From assembly GCA_030692515.1 (NCBI GenBank), contig JAUXZS010000015.1, positions 186,001 through 250,000 on the forward strand: DNA of 64,000 bases. The letters run 5' to 3'. Of this stretch, positions 17,296-25,364 are shown one piece after another; position 1 is the stretch's first letter, and each line of letters begins with the position of its first letter. The translations under genes and the position numbers were made by a program. A model generated the notes under the pieces. That model saw only the letters and a program-made list of their open reading frames with translations. It was not told the origin of the DNA and made no database searches. This DNA comes from Bacteroidota bacterium. Its GTDB lineage: Bacteria; Bacteroidota; Bacteroidia; B-17B0; Aurantibacillaceae.

Positions 17296-17364
17296 TTTTA
17301 AGAAACAATAAAAATAGATAATAGTTTTTAGTTATTTTTGGGAATCGGTTAAAAAAAAGTTAAT

Positions 17365-18108
17365 ATGTCAATAATAGGAATAATTCCAGCTCGCTTCGCT
17401 TCTACACGCTTTCCGGGTAAACCACTTGTAGAAATCAAAGGAAAATCTATGATACAAAGGGTTTTCGAGCAAACTAAAAAATCAAATCTTTTAAATAAAA
17501 TAATTATTGCAACAGATGATAATAGAATTGCCGAACATGTTAAAAGTTTTGGAGCGGAAGCAATATTAACTAAGGCAGAGCACCCAAGCGGAACTGATAG
17601 ATGTTATGAGGCATATCAATTGTTAGGACAAACGTTCGATTATGTTTTAAATATTCAAGGCGATGAACCATTTTTAGACCCAGAACAAATAAATTCTTTA
17701 GCAAAAGTATGTAATGGTGATGTTGAAATTGCCACGCAAATGATTAAATGTACTGATAATGATGTGCTTTTTGATAAAGGAGAAGTGAAAATTGTTTTAA
17801 GCCAAAATAAAGAAGCGCTTTACTTTAGTAGAAATGTTATTCCGCACATCAAAGGAAAAGACGAAAAAGAATGGCATAAACATTTTGATTATTATAGGCA
17901 TGTTGGCATGTATGTTTATCGCACTGATATTTTAGAAAAAATAACCAAGCTTAAACCTTCAGCATTGGAGTTAGCAGAATCATTAGAGCAATTGCGTTGG
18001 TTAGAGAATGGTTATAAAATAAATTGTGTTGACACAACATACGATAGCCATTGTATTGATACGCCGGAAGACATTGAAAAGGTATTGCGCTTAATGAATA
18101 TTCAATAA
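17365..18108 (+). CDS. kdsB: 3-deoxy-manno-octulosonate cytidylyltransferase (CMP-KDO synthetase)
   Basis: The 247-residue enzyme activates KDO with CTP for lipid A core synthesis. Motifs: N-terminal GIIPARFASTRFPGKPL (nucleotide binding), IIATDDNRIAEH, NIQGDEPFLDPEQI, YFSRNVIPHIKG, and YRHVGMYVYRTDILE. Length is normal. A candidate -7 box TATTTTTG (17333-17340) lies 24 bp before the ATG. queA follows after 13 nt, so they may be cotranscribed although functionally unrelated. This shows the cell makes KDO-containing lipopolysaccharide. Confidence 0.97.
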   Translation: MSIIGIIPARFASTRFPGKPLVEIKGKSMIQRVFEQTKKSNLLNKIIIATDDNRIAEHVKSFGAEAILTKAEHPSGTDRCYEAYQLLGQTFDYVLNIQGDEPFLDPEQINSLAKVCNGDVEIATQMIKCTDNDVLFDKGEVKIVLSQNKEALYFSRNVIPHIKGKDEKEWHKHFDYYRHVGMYVYRTDILEKITKLKPSALELAESLEQLRWLENGYKINCVDTTYDSHCIDTPEDIEKVLRLMNIQ

Positions 18109-18121
18109 TTTTTTTACCTAA

Positions 18122-19339
18122 ATGAGCTTTCATCCTTCTTCCATTGCAATAGCGGATTATACTTATGATTTACCGCAGGAAAAAATTGCAGAGTATCCTT
18201 TAGTAAAGAGGGATGATGCTAAATTATTAATTTTTAAAAACGAAACCATTACCGAGTCTGTTTTTAAAAACATTACAGATTTTTTACCAGAGGAAAGTAT
18301 TTTGATATTTAATAATACACGCGTTGTTCAGGCAAGATTATATTTTCAAAACATAAAAGGACAAAAGCTAGAGATTTTTTGTTTGGAGCCATACCAAACT
18401 GATATTGATATTACTCAAGCAATGTTGGTGACCAAAAAAATAATGTGGAAATGTTTGGTTGGAAATTTAAAAAAATGGCGAGATGAAGTTTTAGTTGTGA
18501 CGGTTAACAATGTTACTTTATCAGCCAAACTAATCGAAAAAAGCAATGAAGATGTAACTATTGAATTTGAATGGGAGCCTTCTAATCTTTGTTTTGCAGA
18601 GGTGTTAGAGAAAATCGGCGAAATGCCCATACCGCCATACTTAAAACGAAAAAGTGATGAGTCAGATTTGCTGAGATATCAAACTATTTATGCAACACAA
18701 AAAGGTTCGGTTGCAGCACCAACAGCTGGTTTGCATTTTACGCCAAACGTTACCGAAAAATTAAAACGCAAAAATCATAAATCTCTTTTTGTTACACTAC
18801 ATGTTGGGGCTGGCACTTTTAAGCCAGTAAAGAGTGATACGTTAGTTGATCATGATATGCATGCCGAATGGCTGAGTGTTAGCAAAGAAACGATAGTTGA
18901 ATTATTAAAAAACAAGGATAAAAAGAAAATTGCTGTTGGTACAACTTCTTTAAGAACACTTGAATCCCTTTATTGGATGGGCTTAAAAGTTATTTATAAT
19001 AACGATATTGATATAAATGAGTTAGAAATTAAACAATGGGAACCCTATAGTTTAAAAGAAAAAGAAGTGTCATTAGAGAAAAGTTTAGAAGCTTTAATAA
19101 ATTGGTTAGATAACCATCAGTTAAATTACATCACCTGCAAAACACAAATTTTATTAGCGCCTCCTTATCAATTAAAATTGGCAGATGGGATAATCACTAA
19201 TTTTCATCAGCCGCAAAGTACCTTGTTGTTATTAATAAGTTGTATTGTGGGCGTTAATTGGAAAAAAATTTATGAATATGCACTTAAACATGATTTCCGT
19301 TTTTTAAGTTATGGTGATAGTTCACTTTTATTGAAATAA
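18122..19339 (+). CDS. queA: S-adenosylmethionine:tRNA ribosyltransferase-isomerase
   Basis: The 405-residue enzyme converts preQ1 to epoxyqueuosine in tRNA. Recognisable blocks are the N-terminal YDLPQEKIAEYPLVKRDDAKLL, LIFNNTRVVQARL, GEMPIPPYLKR, the central YQTIYATQKGSVAAPTAGLHFT, HVGAGTFKPVKSD, and the C-terminal ADGIITNFHQPQSTLLLL. It is slightly longer than the E. coli enzyme (356), with extra residues in the middle, which is usual in Bacteroidota. A weak hairpin follows the gene. Confidence 0.96.
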   Translation: MSFHPSSIAIADYTYDLPQEKIAEYPLVKRDDAKLLIFKNETITESVFKNITDFLPEESILIFNNTRVVQARLYFQNIKGQKLEIFCLEPYQTDIDITQAMLVTKKIMWKCLVGNLKKWRDEVLVVTVNNVTLSAKLIEKSNEDVTIEFEWEPSNLCFAEVLEKIGEMPIPPYLKRKSDESDLLRYQTIYATQKGSVAAPTAGLHFTPNVTEKLKRKNHKSLFVTLHVGAGTFKPVKSDTLVDHDMHAEWLSVSKETIVELLKNKDKKKIAVGTTSLRTLESLYWMGLKVIYNNDIDINELEIKQWEPYSLKEKEVSLEKSLEALINWLDNHQLNYITCKTQILLAPPYQLKLADGIITNFHQPQSTLLLLISCIVGVNWKKIYEYALKHDFRFLSYGDSSLLLK

Positions 19340-19354
19340 GTAATCATCTATGTG

Positions 19355-19380
19355 TAGCTTATTCGTAAAAGCTATTTTCT
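19355..19380 (+). terminator. Weak hairpin terminator after queA
   Basis: TAGCTT and AAGCTA arms with an 8-nt loop precede a TTTTCT run 15 nt downstream of the queA stop. The stem is only 6 bp, so confidence is low. The rest of 19340-19532 holds no gene; TATTTTTG at 19502-19509 is a candidate -7 element for the next gene. Confidence 0.45.
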
Positions 19381-19532
19381 ATCATAATCAAGTTATATTG
19401 ATAGAACTCAATGTTTCTATCTATTGAAAAAAATCGAGTCGTCAAACAAATGAAATTCTAAGTTTTGCTGTTAAAAATTAAAACAGTTCCATTATTTTTA
19501 ATATTTTTGGTAAAACAAATAATTATAAAAAA

Positions 19533-20549
19533 ATGAAAAAAATTTACTCTACACTTTTCTTATCAATTGGTATTTTATGTGTTAATGCGCAAACATTAAC
19601 CGAGGCCAATCATTCTCCTGTTGCTGGCGATATGTATACGACCTATCAATGCGATTCATTAAATGTTAATCCCGGGGCTTCTGGAGCAGGAGCCGTTTGG
19701 AATTTTTCTACAGTAGTTACACATAGTAATGTAATTAATAATTACACGGCAGTTGCAAATTCTAATGCATCTTATCCGATTCCTGGTGTAGCGCTAGCTT
19801 CATCTGTTAATAATATTTCTTATTATAAATCTACTACAAGTGATTTAAAATATTGGGGTGGTAATATTGTTGTTGGACCAGTAGCAGCAACGTTGATTTA
19901 TACTACTGCTGCCGTTGTAGCGGCTTATCCAATGAGCATAACAACCTCAAGTTCTTCTGCAACAGGAGGAACAATTAACACAACTGCGCCATTGCCTCAA
20001 GCAGGGACTTTTGTTGGAAATAGTGGAACTATTGCAGATGGAACCGGAACTTTGATATTGCCAACCGGAACTTTTACGAATGTAATAAGAGTAGTAACAA
20101 CTCAAACTATAGATTTTATCGTTCCTTTAGCAACGGGGACTGTTACGCAAATGAATTTTGATTATTATAACATAGGCACCAAAGAATCTTTATTTACTAT
20201 TTCCACTTCAACGGTTTTAACTAGCTTATCACCAACACCTTCTACTCAAACAATTGTTACAAGAAGTGTGCCAACACCAGTTGGTATTAAAGAGAATAGA
20301 CAATCTCTTATTGATTTAGTTGTTTTTCCTAATCCTTCTTCCAACCAAGTGAATTTTGTGACGGAGAGCAAAGAGGCAAAGCAATTGGTAATTTATGATG
20401 TTACAGGTAAATTAATCGAGCAACATAATTTTGTTGACGGTAAATTAATATTAAGTGTTTTAGATTATAATAAAGGAATGTATTTGTATTCTATTCTTGG
20501 AAATAGCAATCAAACTCTAAAATCAGGAAAAATAACAGTTAGTCATTAA
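19533..20549 (+). CDS. Secreted protein with T9SS type A sorting domain (paralogue 1)
   Basis: The 338-residue protein has a Sec signal peptide ending near VNAQ (about 20), a Thr/Ser/Gly-rich beta body with a GDMYTTYQCDSLNVNPGASG opening, and a C-terminal type IX sorting domain (about 262-338): VVFPNPSSNQVNF, KQLVIYDVTGKLIEQ, GMYLYSILG and ending SGKITVSH. The type IX system would export it and attach it to the surface or release it. The function of the body is unknown. A close paralogue follows at 20917; the two share most residues through the whole length, so they are a tandem duplication. Confidence 0.88.
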   Translation: MKKIYSTLFLSIGILCVNAQTLTEANHSPVAGDMYTTYQCDSLNVNPGASGAGAVWNFSTVVTHSNVINNYTAVANSNASYPIPGVALASSVNNISYYKSTTSDLKYWGGNIVVGPVAATLIYTTAAVVAAYPMSITTSSSSATGGTINTTAPLPQAGTFVGNSGTIADGTGTLILPTGTFTNVIRVVTTQTIDFIVPLATGTVTQMNFDYYNIGTKESLFTISTSTVLTSLSPTPSTQTIVTRSVPTPVGIKENRQSLIDLVVFPNPSSNQVNFVTESKEAKQLVIYDVTGKLIEQHNFVDGKLILSVLDYNKGMYLYSILGNSNQTLKSGKITVSH

Positions 20550-20567
20550 ATAGATTGTTTTTTATTG

Positions 20568-20597
20568 AAAGCCATTCTGAAAGGAGTGGCTTTTTTT
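20568..20597 (+). terminator. Rho-independent terminator
   Basis: AAGCCA and TGGCTT arms with an inner TTCT/GGAG pairing are followed by seven T. It lies about 19 nt after the stop of the first T9SS paralogue. Confidence 0.75.
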
Positions 20598-20611
20598 GTT
20601 GTTAAAAAATA

Positions 20612-20757
20612 AACCACATAGAGACATAGTTAAGGCGTATGATTATACTTATAATTATAGTGTCGCATAGTTTTCTTCGTCCTGGACGAAGAAAACCCTA
20701 TGATTTTCTTTCTAAGACGATGCTTATTTCTAAGAGACTTATGTTTCTATGTGGTTA
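20612..20757. repeat. Imperfect palindromic repeat, CCACATAG family copy 1
   Basis: Outer arms AACCACATAGAGACATAG (from 20612) and CTTATGTTTCTATGTGGTT (to 20756) are near-perfect inverted copies. Inside is a second hairpin, 20670-20706, with TTTTCTTCGTC and GACGAAGAAAA arms flanked by CATAG and CTATG. A related element lies at 47796-47904. No coding content. This is a non-autonomous palindromic repeat of unknown mobility. Confidence 0.8.
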
Positions 20758-20916
20758 ATAAAAATCGTTGGCTTTACTGTTTTAGCGATCTTAGGCCGCA
20801 TTTAATTAAAAACCAATTTGTTTGTTAAAACAGCCTCATTTTAAAGCTTTTCAGGTAAAAACCTAAAAAGCACGTGTTTTTTTTATATTTTTGATGAAAT
20901 ACTTAATTAAAAAATT

Positions 20917-21927
20917 ATGAAAAAAATTTACTTAGCAATTTTTACAGCATTAGCGGGATTATCGTTAAACGCTCAAACATTAACAGATGCAAATCATTCG
21001 CCGGTTGCAGGAGATATGTATGCAACTTACCAATGCGATTCATTAACAGTTACTCCTGGAGCTTCCGGCGCTGGTGCATTATGGAATTTTGGCACAATTG
21101 TAACTCATAGTAGTATTGTAAATAATTATACTGCCTCTGCAAACTCTAACGCTTCTTATCCTATCCCGGGTGTGCAATTGGGTTCTGCAGCGAGTAATTT
21201 ATCTTATTACAAATCTTCAGCTACAGATTTAAAATATTGGGGCGGTAACATCACAATTGCTTCTATTGCATCGTCATTTGTTTATACAACTGCGGCTGTT
21301 ATAGCGGCCTATCCAATGTCGTTAAGCACAACTAGTACCGCTGTTACGGGCGGAAGCGTATCTATCCCTTCTTTATCTCAAACAGGAACGTTTACGGGAA
21401 ATAGCGGCACAATTGCTGATGGAACTGGAACTTTAGTAATACCAACCGGAACTTTTAACAATGTAGTTCGTGTGGTAACTACTCAAACAATTAATTTTAA
21501 TGTGCAGCTTGGCTCAGGTTCGGTTACTCAAAAAAATTGGGATTATTATAGTGTAGGCACTAAGGAAGCGTTGTTTACTATTACAACTGCAACTATTGTA
21601 GCGCCTTTAGCAGGTACTTCAACTCAAACTCTTGTTACTCGTGCAAAACCGATTATTACGGGTGTTAGTGAAAGTGTCAATAACACATTAAGTTTAGCTG
21701 TTTTTCCTAATCCTTCAAGCACAATAGTAAATTTTATTACTGAAAGTAACGAAGCAAAACAGGTATTGATTTATGATATTACAGGTAAATTAGTTGAAAA
21801 ACAAAATCTTGTAGATGGGAGATTAAAATTAGATGTTTCTTCTTACACTACAGGTTTATATATGTATACTGTAGTTGGAAATGCTAATCAAACTTTAAAG
21901 TCTGGTAAAATTACAGTGAGTCACTAA
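20917..21927 (+). CDS. Secreted protein with T9SS type A sorting domain (paralogue 2)
   Basis: The 336-residue protein has a signal peptide ending near LNAQ and a body collinear with the upstream paralogue (GDMYATYQCDSLTVTPGASG; YPIPGVQLGS; SYYKSSATDLKYWGGN). The C-terminal sorting domain contains LAVFPNPSSTIVNF, KQVLIYDITGKLVEK and an ending TLKSGKITVSH that is identical in its last 12 residues to paralogue 1. Candidate -7 box TATTTTTG at 20886-20893. No known ligand or enzyme motif; a structural or adhesive surface protein is the likeliest class. Confidence 0.88.
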   Translation: MKKIYLAIFTALAGLSLNAQTLTDANHSPVAGDMYATYQCDSLTVTPGASGAGALWNFGTIVTHSSIVNNYTASANSNASYPIPGVQLGSAASNLSYYKSSATDLKYWGGNITIASIASSFVYTTAAVIAAYPMSLSTTSTAVTGGSVSIPSLSQTGTFTGNSGTIADGTGTLVIPTGTFNNVVRVVTTQTINFNVQLGSGSVTQKNWDYYSVGTKEALFTITTATIVAPLAGTSTQTLVTRAKPIITGVSESVNNTLSLAVFPNPSSTIVNFITESNEAKQVLIYDITGKLVEKQNLVDGRLKLDVSSYTTGLYMYTVVGNANQTLKSGKITVSH

Positions 21928-21947
21928 TTATAGAAGACCCATTTTTT

Positions 21948-22010
21948 AGCCACAGATTTTACAAGATTCACATAGATTTATTTCCTATGTAAATTTGTAA
22001 GTCTGTGGTT
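21948..22010. repeat. Palindromic repeat, GCCACAGATT family
   Basis: AGCCACAGATTTTACAAG begins the left arm and GTAAGTCTGTGGTT ends the right arm; after reversal the arms match at most positions over 26 bp, with CACATAG/CTATG at the centre. A T run follows, so it could also terminate transcription of paralogue 2. No gene inside. Confidence 0.7.
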
Positions 22011-22057
22011 ATTTTTTTTAAATAATTTTTTATTACCAAACAATTTGTTTTTTGCGT

Positions 22058-22127
22058 ATATATCTGTGTCATCGTTGAAATCTGCAGTTTATTTTGTGCA
22101 ATTAGTGCAATTCGTGGCTTATTACCT
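22058..22127. repeat. Single-arm remnants of two palindromic repeat families
   Basis: ATATCTGTGTCATCGTTGAA resembles one arm of the 21948 element, and TGCAATTAGTGCAATTCG followed by TGGCTTA matches the right arm of the 53846-53929 element. No opposing arms are visible, so these look like decayed copies. They occupy the spacer upstream of yqeY. Confidence 0.5.
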
Positions 22128-22145
22128 CAATCGTTAAAATAATTT

Positions 22146-22153
22146 TATCTTTG
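22146..22153 (+). promoter_or_regulatory. Candidate -7 promoter element of yqeY
   Basis: TATCTTTG fits the TAnnTTTG consensus and lies 23 bp before the ATG. A matching -33 TTG at the right distance is not clear. Confidence 0.45.
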
Positions 22154-22176
22154 TAGTAAAATAAAACAACGTTGAA

Positions 22177-22617
22177 ATGAATATTGAAGAAAAAATAAAT
22201 GGCGAAATTAAAACTGCCATGCTTGCAAAGGATGCTAAAAAATTAGAGGCGTTACGCGCTATCAAATCGGTTATCTTATTATTAAAAACGTCTCCCGAAG
22301 GATTAACGGAAGATTCGGTTGCAAAAGCTTTACAAAAAGAAGTGAAAAAAAGAAAAGAATCTGCCGATATATATACAAGTCAAAGTCGTGCAGATTTAGC
22401 TGAAGTTGAAATGACACAAGCCGCTGTGATTGAAGAATATTTGCCAAAACAAATGGGTGAAGAAGAGGTAAAAGCAGAGTTAATTAAAATTATTGCCTCT
22501 GTTGGAGCGACTAGCGCGGCCGATATGGGAAAAGTAATGGGCGCAGCATCAAAAGCATTAGCGGGTAAAGCAGATAATAAGCTAGTTTCTGTTTTGGTAA
22601 AACAATTATTAGGATAA
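22177..22617 (+). CDS. yqeY: GatB/YqeY domain protein
   Basis: The 146-residue protein fits the YqeY family in length and content: N-terminal helical INGEIKTAMLAKDAKKLEALRAIKSVI, a central KALQKEVKKRKESADIY, then VIEEYLPKQMGEEEV and C-terminal ADMGKVMGAASKALAGKADNKLVS, which is the tRNA-binding-like domain shared with GatB. The exact role is unknown. In many Bacteroidota it sits near ftsZ; here it is 20 kb away, alone, and ends at a bidirectional terminator. Confidence 0.93.
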   Translation: MNIEEKINGEIKTAMLAKDAKKLEALRAIKSVILLLKTSPEGLTEDSVAKALQKEVKKRKESADIYTSQSRADLAEVEMTQAAVIEEYLPKQMGEEEVKAELIKIIASVGATSAADMGKVMGAASKALAGKADNKLVSVLVKQLLG

Positions 22618-22657
22618 AGTAAAATTGTAAATCTATTTCAAAAAATTTTTAAACTAA

Positions 22658-22685
22658 AAAGACCAAGCATTGCTTGGTCTTTTTC
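22658..22685. terminator. Bidirectional rho-independent terminator
   Basis: AAAGACCAAGC and GCTTGGTCTTT arms with a 4-nt loop are flanked by A and T runs, so it can serve both yqeY (plus) and the TonB gene (minus). Confidence 0.85.
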
Positions 22686-22711
22686 ACATATTAACAACAC
22701 ACAAATTTTTA

Positions 22712-23527
22712 TTAATTTAATTTAAACTTAATGGGTAATTGGTAATACACTTTTACAGCTTCACCTTTTACTTTTGCTGGCGATTTAAAATTTGGTATCA
22801 TGGCAATAACTCTTAAAGCTTCTTCATCCATGCCATAACCAACATTATTCAATAATGTTAAGCGGCCTACCTTTCCTTTTTCGTCCACTACAAATTTTAC
22901 ATAAACTGTTCCGCCTTTTCCGTTTTCAGAAGCCCCAACAGGATATTTTACATTAGCAGAAACAAATTTATAAAGAGCACTCAGTCCTCCTTCAAATTCA
23001 GGCGCTGAATCTACAAACACTAATTCTGTAGGGTTTGTAGTAACTGTAGTAGTTGTAGTTCCTGTTCCTCCTCCGGTTGCTACTACTGTTTCATTCCCGG
23101 TTCCGGTAGTTGCTGAATTTGTTGTTGTAGTTAGATTGGTATTGTTTAAAACAGAATGTGTTTCAACGCTAACAGTATCACTTATATTTACCAATGTATT
23201 TTCAGGAGGCGTTGTTGTCGCTGGCGCAGAACTTCCTTTCTCAGGTTGTTTTAATTCAAGAGGTTCGTCTGGTTTAAGATTACAAATAATAGTAACACTA
23301 GTGTCTGCCTTAATTACCGGAAAATTATTTTGCTCGGGGCTATTGTTTCTATTACTAAAATAAAAAGCTAAAGACATAAAAGTTCCAAATCCTAAAATCA
23401 TTATCGATAAGGATTTAAAAATAGTATTTCCATATTCAGAACGAATAACATAAGCACCATAACTTTTGTTGCGGTTAGCAAAAATAACCTCGTTTAAATT
23501 TTGCTGGTTGTTGATTGAATAGCTCAT
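22712..23527 (-). CDS. TonB family energy transducer
   Basis: The 271-residue protein has a cytoplasmic start with NLNEVIFANRNKSYGAYVIR, the typical Bacteroidota TonB opening, one membrane helix (about 36-57), a Thr/Gly/Pro-rich periplasmic linker (about 90-165; low-complexity GTGTTTTTVTTNPT) and a C-terminal TonB domain (about 178-270; GGLSALYKFVSANVKYP, GTVYVKFVVDEKGKV, YYQLPIKFKL). It transmits proton-motive force to TonB-dependent outer-membrane transporters. No exbB/exbD or receptor gene is adjacent. It is followed by a strong terminator. Confidence 0.93.
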   Translation of the reverse strand: MSYSINNQQNLNEVIFANRNKSYGAYVIRSEYGNTIFKSLSIMILGFGTFMSLAFYFSNRNNSPEQNNFPVIKADTSVTIICNLKPDEPLELKQPEKGSSAPATTTPPENTLVNISDTVSVETHSVLNNTNLTTTTNSATTGTGNETVVATGGGTGTTTTTVTTNPTELVFVDSAPEFEGGLSALYKFVSANVKYPVGASENGKGGTVYVKFVVDEKGKVGRLTLLNNVGYGMDEEALRVIAMIPNFKSPAKVKGEAVKVYYQLPIKFKLN

Positions 23528-23711
23528 AATCTTAGTTTTTAAAGGTTAAATCCATTTCATGTATTTATTCTTTAATACAATTCTGAATCTTATTGTAAAA
23601 TTACAGCGAAGTAGATTAAATTAAAACCAACTACTTAAATGTGGTAGCATTTGTTTTTTAAGTGGATTAAAATAAGAAGAAAATGGTATACTGATAATTT
23701 AAGCGGGAAAA

Positions 23712-24668
23712 TTAAAAAGTACAGTCTGATACGTTGAGTTTAACTGCGTTTTCAGTCATCTCACCACCAAATAAAGGCGAGAAGCTGATCATTATTTCAA
23801 AAGTGTTTGGCGAGCCACGGAAAACTTTATTTATAGAAAGGTCGTACGCTAATCCCACATTAAGATTTTTAACTAATCTGAATTGTACAATAGCGGAGGC
23901 AAAATTTTTGCTTCTTATACTTGCGCCAAGAGCAAAGCGTTTATTATAATAATTGATAACAGTTAATTCAGCCGATGGTAAACTGGTAATTGAACTATGC
24001 AAGTTCATAGCAACCATTAAATTATCGAAGTCGTTAATTTTTATTTTTTTTCCGGCACTAAAATTATAATGTGGTAATAATTTAGAAGGCGAACCAATTT
24101 GACCGCCGATACCCGATTGTTTAAAAATAGAAACCTGTTGAATTGAAAAATCCACAAAAAACTTTTTATTTGTAAGTCTAACTCCTGGCACCAAATCGGG
24201 ATAAGCAATAACAGAAGCATCGCTATTAGAAACGGCGGGGTCATTTCTGTCTAAATTATTTTTTGTTAATTTAAATTGTTTTATTCCCGCAAATAAACCA
24301 ACCGACATAATTGTTTTTTTAGCAAGCAGTAAATGAAAGGTATAAGATAACCAAACATCATTATGTACAAAATTTCCTGCCTGATCTTGATCAACATACA
24401 CGCCTACATTGTGCCATTTGGTAACCTTACGCTTAGGAATAAAATTGTAGTTAAACGAAACAAATGCCGATTTAGGATTATTTGTAAAGCCAAACCATTG
24501 GGTTCTTGCTCCAATAATAAGTTCATAGGGTGCGTTTATGGATGTGCCTGACGCCGCGGGATTATAACCTATTTTATTAAAAATAAATTGCGTGTATTGC
24601 GGAAACTGTTGGGCAACTAACCAGTTAAACAAAAAATTAAAAAATATAACTGCAATTATTTTTTTCAT
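23712..24668 (-). CDS. PorP/SprF family type IX secretion outer-membrane protein
   Basis: The 318-residue protein has a signal peptide and an opening QFPQYTQFIFNKIGYNPAASG, the PorP/SprF signature, followed by alternating beta strands of a barrel (YELIIGARTQWFGF, VSFNYNFIPKRK, VGLFAGIKQFKL, LNVGLAYDLSIN, FEIMISFSP). In gliding Bacteroidota such proteins are partners of specific type IX cargo such as SprB. It overlaps by 4 nt the upstream gene encoding a type B sorting-domain protein, the usual pairing of cargo and SprF. Confidence 0.93.
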   Translation of the reverse strand: MKKIIAVIFFNFLFNWLVAQQFPQYTQFIFNKIGYNPAASGTSINAPYELIIGARTQWFGFTNNPKSAFVSFNYNFIPKRKVTKWHNVGVYVDQDQAGNFVHNDVWLSYTFHLLLAKKTIMSVGLFAGIKQFKLTKNNLDRNDPAVSNSDASVIAYPDLVPGVRLTNKKFFVDFSIQQVSIFKQSGIGGQIGSPSKLLPHYNFSAGKKIKINDFDNLMVAMNLHSSITSLPSAELTVINYYNKRFALGASIRSKNFASAIVQFRLVKNLNVGLAYDLSINKVFRGSPNTFEIMISFSPLFGGEMTENAVKLNVSDCTF

Positions 24669-25264
24669 CTTAAAATTGTAATATCTCCTTTAAGAACTTT
24701 GTTTTTGTTTCCAGAATCGTAATAAAAAATATAGTAGTATGTTTGGTCTAAAACATTTATTCCATTCCAAGTACCATTCCATGGTGTATAATTTTCTTTT
24801 TGTGAATGAACTTGCTGCCCCCATTTATTAAAAATATATAATTCAAACTTAGGGTAAAATTGAATGTTAGCTATTTGAAGATAATCATTATAATTATCAC
24901 CGTTAGGCGTAAAATGGTTGGATACCACAACGGGACAATCTAATTTTTCAATTTTAAAATAAATTGTTGTGTCTATTTTTGTAATAAGAACGCTATCAGG
25001 TTGTTCTTTAATTACAACATGCACCGAAAAATCTCCTGTCTCAAGATCCTTAATCGAAAAAACATTGCTTTGCCCATTACTCCAATTAATAGTTAATTGA
25101 TCGTTTGTCTTAAGAGTATCTATTTGAATTCCTGCCGCTCCTTTTACGCAGATTTCATCTAATTTTGAAAATATGAAGCTGTAACTAGTTTGCCCCAAGG
25201 TTGCTTTTACTAAAAAACATAAAAACACCAAAGTTAATTTTTTATAAAGTAGTAAGTTGTACAT
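24665..25264 (-). CDS. Small secreted protein with type B gliding-motility sorting domain
   Basis: The 199-residue protein has a signal peptide (about 1-24), a short middle domain with INWSNGQSNVFSIKDLETGD (SprB-repeat-like, about 40-90) and a C-terminal type B sorting domain (about 112-199): VSNHFTPNGDNYNDYLQI, FELYIFNKWGQQV, NGTWNGINVLDQTYYYIFYY, ending LKGDITILR. It is short for this class and looks like a minimal SprB-type cargo. It overlaps by 4 nt with the PorP/SprF gene, which probably encodes its secretion partner. Confidence 0.88.
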   Translation of the reverse strand: MYNLLLYKKLTLVFLCFLVKATLGQTSYSFIFSKLDEICVKGAAGIQIDTLKTNDQLTINWSNGQSNVFSIKDLETGDFSVHVVIKEQPDSVLITKIDTTIYFKIEKLDCPVVVSNHFTPNGDNYNDYLQIANIQFYPKFELYIFNKWGQQVHSQKENYTPWNGTWNGINVLDQTYYYIFYYDSGNKNKVLKGDITILR

Positions 25265-25364
25265 AACTAATTATGGTTAAAGATAATTAAAAAAGAGGCA
25301 TTAATAAATTATCAGATTAATTAAAAATCTATTTTTTTTTAATTGTATATTTACACTTAGACTT

